Of a stretch of 44,046 nt of DNA, positions 32,426 to 40,500 are shown one piece after another. The translations under genes and the position numbers were made by a program. The DNA is from a virus: positions 1 to 44,046 of IMG/VR virus record IMGVR_UViG_3300029448_000095; one strand, 5' to 3'. The stretch's first letter is position 1. Each line of letters begins with the position of its first letter. The notes beneath the pieces are model-generated. The model ran no database searches. It was given only the letters and a program-made list of their open reading frames with translations, and was not told the DNA's origin.

Positions 32426-34564
32426 ATGTCAATTAACCCAGCAAAAATTCAAGGTGTTTTAGCAAAAGCCACCGATCAGCAATTAATGCAGATGCTTCAA
32501 AGACCAGACAAAATACCTTCAATGTTTATTCAGCAAGAAATAGCTCGACGTAAACAAATGCGTCAGGCTCAAAAGGCTGAACAAGCATCTTTAAACTTAC
32601 CACCTTCTGAAATGGCACGGCAAGGAACTCAAGTCCCACGGCAACAAATGCAAATGCAATCCCCAATGAAAATGGCAACTGGGGGACAGCCTTATAATTA
32701 TCCTATGGAAAATTTTATGACTCCACAAATGATGGATGAATTGGCAAGGAGATCAAGGGCTGAGAAAAAGAAAGAAATGAGTTCTGATCCTTTAGGGTTA
32801 AACCTTCCAACAGGAACCTCAGCATTAGAACAAATGCGAGATAAAATAGGGCCAATAAATCAAGTTCTTCAAGGCGGAGCAACGGTTCCATTAGCCGATA
32901 ACCCTCCAAAAATAACTATGGATACAGGAACTTCTCTTGAAAAGATGGCTCCTATAGAAATTCCTGACATGCTTCAAAACTACAGGAAAGTCCTTGAACA
33001 AGAAGCTAAAAAGAATAATGCGAAAACTGATTTTTCAAGCTCAGAAATTCAAAATCAATTAGCTCAATCCATTCAAAATGACGAAGCAAAATTAAATAAC
33101 ACCAATCCGCTTGAATTGATCCGTCAAAAAATAGCACCTCAACGACTCGAAACCCGTGCGGATACAAGAGCAACGAGCTTATCACCAGCTCAAATAGGTG
33201 GAGTAAAAGTAAACAGGCTAGATCAAAATTTTAATGATTTGACTCCTTCTGGAATTCGGTCTGTACCGATTGTGCCGAGTAATTACGAAAAAGAAGCTGG
33301 AATACCAAGTCAGTCTACGAATAATCTTACTCAATCAGGATATGGTCATCCAACAGAAACTGCTTTGTCAACCGCAATAGCAAATGATCAATATAAAAAG
33401 CAAATGAAAGCTAGAGAGGAAGGCTTCCTCCCCCCATCTGTTAATTCGTCTGTTTCTAGAGGTGATCGAAAAGACAATCGTAATACTACCGCAACAAACT
33501 TTTTCGATAAATTCATCAATCCAAATGCTAATAACTTGAGGAAAAGAAGGACTGAAATACCACCTCCCCCTCTATCAAGGCCTACTCCAGATAATGCCAC
33601 GTTAAACTCATTTGTGTCAGAAACTCCACCGTTACCTGATGAGCTTTCTCACGAGTCGCCCATGAATAGTGCCATGAGAATTTCGTCAATTGAACGAGAG
33701 GCAAAAAAAGCAAAAATAATTCCAAGTAGTTACGAAAAAGAAGCTGGAATAACAAGTCAGTCAGACAATACGCTTGTGACAAAGAACAAGTCCCCAGAAA
33801 TAGAAAGTATTTTAGATAATATTATCACTATTGGAAATTCTGACTCTCCAGACGCTCCAGAAGCAAAGCAATTTAAACTTAATGACGAAAAACTTCAAAG
33901 CCTTCAACAGAGCTTAATGGATGCAATGAAGCCTCAAGCAACCGCATCACAACGGTTCTTTCAGTTGGTAGCAGAATTTGGGGCAAAGGTAGCCTCATCT
34001 GACAGGCCGGGATTTTTAGCGGCGGCTGGTCAAGCTATGGATGAAACAATGAAATCCATGCAAGGCATGAAAGATGAAGATCGTGCCATGTTTATCAAAA
34101 GGGCGCAACTTGGTGTCGAGTTTGAATTAGCTAGAAGACAGAATGAAATGGACATGATCAAGTTCATGGCAGATCGAAATGATGCTAGTGCAATTAGAGA
34201 GCTGAAGGTGAGAGGTTTAAGGCTTGACGCGGCAATTGCTAATCAAAGAGCTGGCAATGACGCAGCTCAACTTGCAGAGAACTTGAGATCAAATAAAGCC
34301 AACGAAAAAATCCTAATAGATAGGATAGCTCAGGATAGAATTGAGTCAGACAACGTTGCACGAAGAAACAGAATTACTAGTCTGACTGACGCTTTAGAAG
34401 TCTTACAAGAGCAAGCCGCTGATCCAATGTATGACCGAGCAAAACTTCCACAACTGCAAAATGATATAACAAATATTGTTGCTGAACTGCAAAGACTTGG
34501 AGGGATGACCCCTTCAGCTTCTGGTCCTACGCCTGATCCCATGAACCTCCTTGGAAATATCTAA
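32426..34564 (+). CDS. Large internal virion protein (disordered plus coiled coil)
   Basis: A 712-residue protein. Residues 1-110 are Gln/Met-rich and helical (SINPAKIQGVLAKATDQQLM; KMATGGQPYNYP). The middle (110-480) is polar, low in hydrophobic residues and carries two copies of SNYEKEAGIPSQS/SSYEKEAGITSQS and one DNATLNSF, motifs shared with the protein at 29486. The C-terminal ~230 residues are charged and helical (FQLVAEFGAKVASSDRPGFL, AAAGQAMDETMKSMQGMKD, then coiled coil). I infer an ejected structural protein. AGGAGAG lies before ATG 32426 and the stop overlaps the next start (TAATG). Confidence 0.6.
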   Translation: MSINPAKIQGVLAKATDQQLMQMLQRPDKIPSMFIQQEIARRKQMRQAQKAEQASLNLPPSEMARQGTQVPRQQMQMQSPMKMATGGQPYNYPMENFMTPQMMDELARRSRAEKKKEMSSDPLGLNLPTGTSALEQMRDKIGPINQVLQGGATVPLADNPPKITMDTGTSLEKMAPIEIPDMLQNYRKVLEQEAKKNNAKTDFSSSEIQNQLAQSIQNDEAKLNNTNPLELIRQKIAPQRLETRADTRATSLSPAQIGGVKVNRLDQNFNDLTPSGIRSVPIVPSNYEKEAGIPSQSTNNLTQSGYGHPTETALSTAIANDQYKKQMKAREEGFLPPSVNSSVSRGDRKDNRNTTATNFFDKFINPNANNLRKRRTEIPPPPLSRPTPDNATLNSFVSETPPLPDELSHESPMNSAMRISSIEREAKKAKIIPSSYEKEAGITSQSDNTLVTKNKSPEIESILDNIITIGNSDSPDAPEAKQFKLNDEKLQSLQQSLMDAMKPQATASQRFFQLVAEFGAKVASSDRPGFLAAAGQAMDETMKSMQGMKDEDRAMFIKRAQLGVEFELARRQNEMDMIKFMADRNDASAIRELKVRGLRLDAAIANQRAGNDAAQLAENLRSNKANEKILIDRIAQDRIESDNVARRNRITSLTDALEVLQEQAADPMYDRAKLPQLQNDITNIVAELQRLGGMTPSASGPTPDPMNLLGNI

Positions 34565-37500
34565 TGCAACTTGTTAATGATCTAAGAAAACAATTCCCAA
34601 TGTATAGTGGAATTAGTGATGAAGATTTGCTTGAAGGCTATCGAAAGAAATTTCATCCCAATCTTACGGTTGAAGATATTAACTCCAAATACGAAAGAAA
34701 GCTCAAAGACGAGCAAGGGATTATGGAGTCTGGGATTGGTGGCTTCAAAAGAGGTATGTCTAACCTCTATGCAAGCACCGTAGACCTCATTCCAGCTATG
34801 GCTGGACATGCTATTGGTGCAGACGATTATAGAGATCGTCAGATTGCTGAATACCAAGAAAAAATGAGAGCTAATCAAGAAGCCAATCCAACACAATTTA
34901 GCTCTTACACAGATGTTGAAAATGTAGGAGACGCTCTTAAATATGGGGCTGAAACTATTGGTGAGTTTATTCCATCAATAGCCACGTCGTTAACTGGTGT
35001 CGGTCTTGCTAGAAACCTTATTGGAAAAACAGCGGCGGCAACAATGCTTGGGGCTTTCGGTGGTTCTGGAATTCAAACTATTCCAGAAGCCTATCAGAAC
35101 ATTAGCCAACAAACAGGAGACCCAAACTTAGCGGCTGGACTTCTCGTTGGAAGTTTCAATGCGGCTCTGGATAGTATTCTTCCTGTGGGGATAGCAAGTA
35201 AACTTACGAAAGAAGGTAGAGAGCAAGTTGCTCGACATATCGCAAAACGCTTTGGAATTGGAGCTACGAAAGGTTCGGCAATTGAAGGAGCTACGGAGGG
35301 CGCACAAGACCTGAGCCAACAGATGGCTATTCAATATATTAATGAGCAACCACTAGAAGAGATATTCCAAGGGGAAAATCTTGAACAGCTTATTAACTCT
35401 ACAATTAAAGGTAGTGTCGGTGGTGGTACATTCACGGGAACAATGGATGCTATTACTGGAGAATCTCCTCAAGCACAAAAGAAAAGAAAACTTGCTGAGG
35501 ATGATGCAAAAATCCAAGACGACATTAGGACAGTTAAAGAAGCTGGCGGGTTAGATGAAGAAGCACCAAAGCAGTTAACTTTTCAGCCAGAACCAGAACC
35601 AGTTAAAAGAGCCACACCACAAGAACGGCTGGATCAGCGCGAAGAAGAACTTGGTTTAGGCTCTAGTGCGGGTGGTTTAAGGACACTGGCAGAAAAGGAA
35701 GATAACCTAAATCTTTATGACTTTCAAAAAACAGGCGTTGTTGGAGAGCAACAAGACAACAAAATAGTAGATGTTCAACCCATCGTGTATAAAGAGCCAG
35801 TCATTGGAGTTGTTGATCGAAGACAACAAGAGGCTGGTAATGCTAAACCATTACAAAATTTTACATCTGAAAGAGAAGCAACCGATTGGATAAAAAACCA
35901 AAAGCAACCTAAAAGGTACACACTTCTTAATCAATTAAACAACGAGGTTATTGAACCAGTATTAGGTTACAAGGGTAAGCCTAAGAAATTAAGAAAAAAG
36001 CAGAGAGAGAATGTTGACGCTTACAAGGATGCTGATGTCGGTCAAGAAGGCATGTTGGCAAATGCTCGTAACATTGACGCTCCTGTTAAAGAAGCCAAAA
36101 ATATTGCCGAAACAGCCAAATATACCTTACTTGATATTCCATACAAAGCACAGTTTTCTGGAAGAGGTGGAGCATCAAGAACTGACAAGTCAACCGAAAC
36201 AGAAGTTGTAGAAACTCCACCATTAAGGGAGTCCGAGCAATTTGTAGCGGCTCAAAAATCATTAAACGAGAGACTAGATGCTCTAGCTCAAAAAGGCACG
36301 GCTGGTTTTCGTGCATCTGAAGCTATTCGAAAAGAAATTAACGATAACGATGTTAGTGTTGGTCAAGCATCTATAGCTTTCAAGGCATCAGAAATTATAA
36401 GCGAAATACTGCCAAAGTCTTTTGACACTCAATTAAGGTTTGTTCAATCTTTGCAAGGAGGACAGGCGGGATTTCGACAAAGAGGCATCGACGGAGCCGC
36501 CGATCTCATCACCCTCTCCTATCAGGCTACAGAAAAAGGCCAAGTTAATAACGCAAAACGCTTTATTGAAACAGCTACCCATGAAGCATTCCACGTTCTT
36601 CAAGACTTTTATTCTCAGAACGACAAAGGTGCGTCAGGCATCCTTGCAAAAACTTTTGGTAAGGCAACTGAAAAAGTTAATTACGCAAACTCTCCAGTAA
36701 GAAAATGGATGAAACGCTTATCCCCACAAGCGGATCAAGAAATCATGAATTCCCCTTCTTACAAACAAGCGGACGGGACAGTTATGATGCCCGGAAGTGA
36801 ACTGCAAGCACATGCTTTTGAGGTTTATGATGCGGCTCGTAGAGATGGTAAGGCTCCTGTCATGGCGGGAGGACTAGCAAGATACTTTCGTTTTCTCAGT
36901 CAATTCATCGAGCGTATGGGTAACAGCGTTAGAGGTATGGGCTTTAGATCAGCCCAAGATGTTTATAATTCTGCCTCTACTGGTGCGGCGGCTCAGTCCT
37001 TTGATCAGGGCAACCAATCAATTAATTTTCTTTCTCCAGAACAAACGCATGGAGAGGAAACAGCTACACAATACTCAGGAAGAACAGCTCCTCATTGGTT
37101 TACGGATAGGACAAAAACAAAACAATCTGTAGCCCCAGATAATGAACGCCAGACTGTCTTATGGCCTGAGCCAATTAATTCTAAAACTTTAGCACGGGTG
37201 ACCTTAGAAAAAGGCGAAAAGAAAAAAGCAGTTCAGATGCTATATGGGCATGACTACTACGATGCTATGCTTGACAAACGTGCTGGTCATGGAATGAACC
37301 ATGCTAAAAATCATGTCACAGATGTTAAACAGAATACTCCTCACAATAGTTTCATCCCATTCCTTCAAGAAGTCCTTACAAATGGAAAAGCGAGAAAAGT
37401 TTCTTCTTCAAGATATGCGGTTGAGTACAAAGGTCCAAATTATAAAAAACAAGGGCAAGTTATAATAGAGCAAAGCCCAAGAGACGCAAATGTCTACAAC

Positions 37501-40500
37501 ATTATAACAGCTATGGCTCTTAACGATGGTGGTAAAGATATTGCCACAAACAAAGCAAGCAAAGAAGACATATTTAGATATAGAATGGATAGGCTTTCAG
37601 AGTCTATTTCTGCGGCTAAAAAACGATATGCCACTCCAAGGCAAGCTCTCAATCCAAAACTACAATACAGTGTTCGTGGCCCAATAATAGATAGCCTAAC
37701 TCCAGAGCAGCGAAAACTTACAATCCTTGACCGCATAACTTCTGACGGGTCATTTGTAGATGACTCTCCTCGAAAGAAAAATGGTGACAAAGTTTTTATG
37801 TCAAAGGAAGATGCAATAGATACTCTTCAAGCGGACCGTGGAGGATTTGTTTTTCCAAAACAAGATGAGGAAACTGCACAGGCTCTTTCTAAATTAATAG
37901 CCGCTGAAGCTGAGGCGGCACTTCTAACCGATCCTAGTGCAATAGGATGGTACGATAAAATTCTAAAAATGTCTAAGGATGTGCTGGGCCTGATGTACCC
38001 TGAGATCAAGACCGACTCAGATCATGAACACGCATTTGATTATGCATTATCCGTAACTTCTAACGGAGTTGCTGTTATTCCTAATTTTGAATTAGCAATA
38101 GGGCAATATGAATATTGGAGAGAAACAGGGTTGTTTTCTGAATCAGGCTCTGGCTCTCAAGGATCAGCAATGTCTCCAGCATTTACATTATATAATGCTA
38201 TGAAAGAAAATCAAAACATGAATGATGATCAAATTTCTGCATTTATGAATCAGAAAATGACCGTTGCTGAAATGAGGAAACTCCCCATAATTCTCGATCT
38301 TATTTCGCAGGGTAAAGTTTCTGAGTCAATTGTTGATAGCAAAGAGAGTGTAAATACCGTTCTTAATGTCTCTTATATTATGGGTCCAAAAATTGGGGCT
38401 GGGTTTTATCAAAATGTAAGAGGAAATTTTGATGCCTTAACAATGGATCGATGGTTTATGCGGTTTTTCAATAGACTTTCTGGGAGACCATATGTCCCTC
38501 CAAAATCAGATGCGCTAATAGAAAAAAATATTTCTCGTTTAATTAAGGCTATAGAAAATGAAAATTTAACTGGCTTTGAAAAAGAGATGATGGATAAAGC
38601 CTTTACTGAGTTTAATATTGATGTCGTAAACGAAAAAACAGGGATAGAAGTTGCTACTGCTTTGGATAAAGTAATGCAACGTGAATACGGAAAAGGTAAA
38701 GCAAGCAATAGGCCAGCAAAGAAAACTGAGTTATTTAAAGCCGCTGGTGCTTTAGTTATGAATACAAATAATAGAATGCCTCAAGAAGCTCCACGGTCTG
38801 GAGCGGACAGATCATTCATGAGGGATGTCATTTCACGGGCAACAAGTCTGATGGAGATAAACGGAGACTCCATCACGATGGCTGATATTCAAGCCCTTAT
38901 GTGGTACGCTGAAAAACGTCTCTGGGCTTCTCTTAATGTTCGTAAAGGTCAAGGAGAGGCAAATGATTACTTAGATGGAGCGATTGCTATCGCTCAGAAA
39001 AAAGGAATAGAAGATGGCAGAATCATTGAAGCACTCCCCAATTCAGAGCGAGGGAGACTCGCTGATCCAGAACTTGGACAGACAAGAGATGAGTCAATTA
39101 GTGAGAGAGATGAGAGCATACCTAGCGAAGAGGGACAGCAATTCTCAGGAAGAGGACCGCTCCTAGGGTTTCAACAAGCTCCTCAACTTCCAACAACAGA
39201 AACTCGTCTTTATGATTTTATTAAAAATAATCCTGATGGATTTACGGTTGATCCAGATACAATAACGTCCCCAGATAAAGGGTTTGCTGTCGCTCCAGTC
39301 AAAGCGGCTGAAATGATCATTGATTACAAAGACCTTAAAGTTTCGACTGTTCGTCAGCTTGCCAGAACACTAAGACAATTATCTAACATATCTTCCCAAA
39401 AATTATATGCTGGTGGTTGGCTTAATACAGAAAACAATAAGTTTTACATCGATGCAACAATGGTTGCGGACACACTGCAAGATGCGTTATACATAGCAGA
39501 CGCTTCAAACCAAATTGCAATTTTCGATTTAGGAGAATTTAATGAAATCAACACCAAAGAAGGACTCCAAAAACTCAGAGAAAGTGGTACTTACAACCGT
39601 AAAGCCCACGATGAGCGAAGAGCAAATATTCGAAAACTTAATGAAAGGTTTCAAGCAACAAGGGATAGAGGTCAAGGAGGACTAGAACAAGCCTTTGACA
39701 CCCAGTACTCTGGTCGGGCAAGTGTAATATCTGACGACATAATGGCTAACGCCACATTTATGAGAGCAAAGCAAGGTGGTGGTTTCCAGAAATCTACTGA
39801 TAATGCGAGAATAAAACCAAAGTTATTTAAAAACAGAGAAGTTCCAGACGGAACTATGGTTATGCTTAGACCTAATCTTAACGGGTTTATACTAAGTGAG
39901 GGCGGACCCCCTACCCTTACACAAACGGTTCACAAGGCAAACATAAAAGGTTCTGGCGAACTTACCGCTAGTCCTTACGGAACTCCTCTTGGATATGACA
40001 AAATAGGATCAGTTCGTTCTCCTGTAAATGGAGTTGCTGAACTAAATGTTGTTCAAAGTGAACGAGAAAAGATAGCTACAAAGCAAGCCTCTAAAAGCCC
40101 AATGGCTGGAACGTATGGGGAAATAAATCAAATATCAGAAGAAGCTATGCTTGATATTATGGACAATCCAACCCACGTTCTTGGTTTCAATCCATTTAAA
40201 ACACATCTTTTTACAGATGCTGATGGTTTTGGTGTTAGGTCTTTTACTGGTGAGGCGGTTCATTATGGTGGGAAAGTTTACGTTAAAGGAGATGTTCAGT
40301 ATTGGAATGAAAGCGAAGCTCCCAAGGCAATATCCCCATCAGTCGTTCAATATAAGCCAGATGCTGTTCAACAAGACCCTCAAACAGAGCTTCAACTCTC
40401 ATCTAGACAGAGCATCCCGCTCGCAGAGGTTTTCTTAGACCCTTCTGACCAGTCAATTAATGGTTGGCTAAACAAAGTTAGAAAGCCTCTAAATTTGGTT

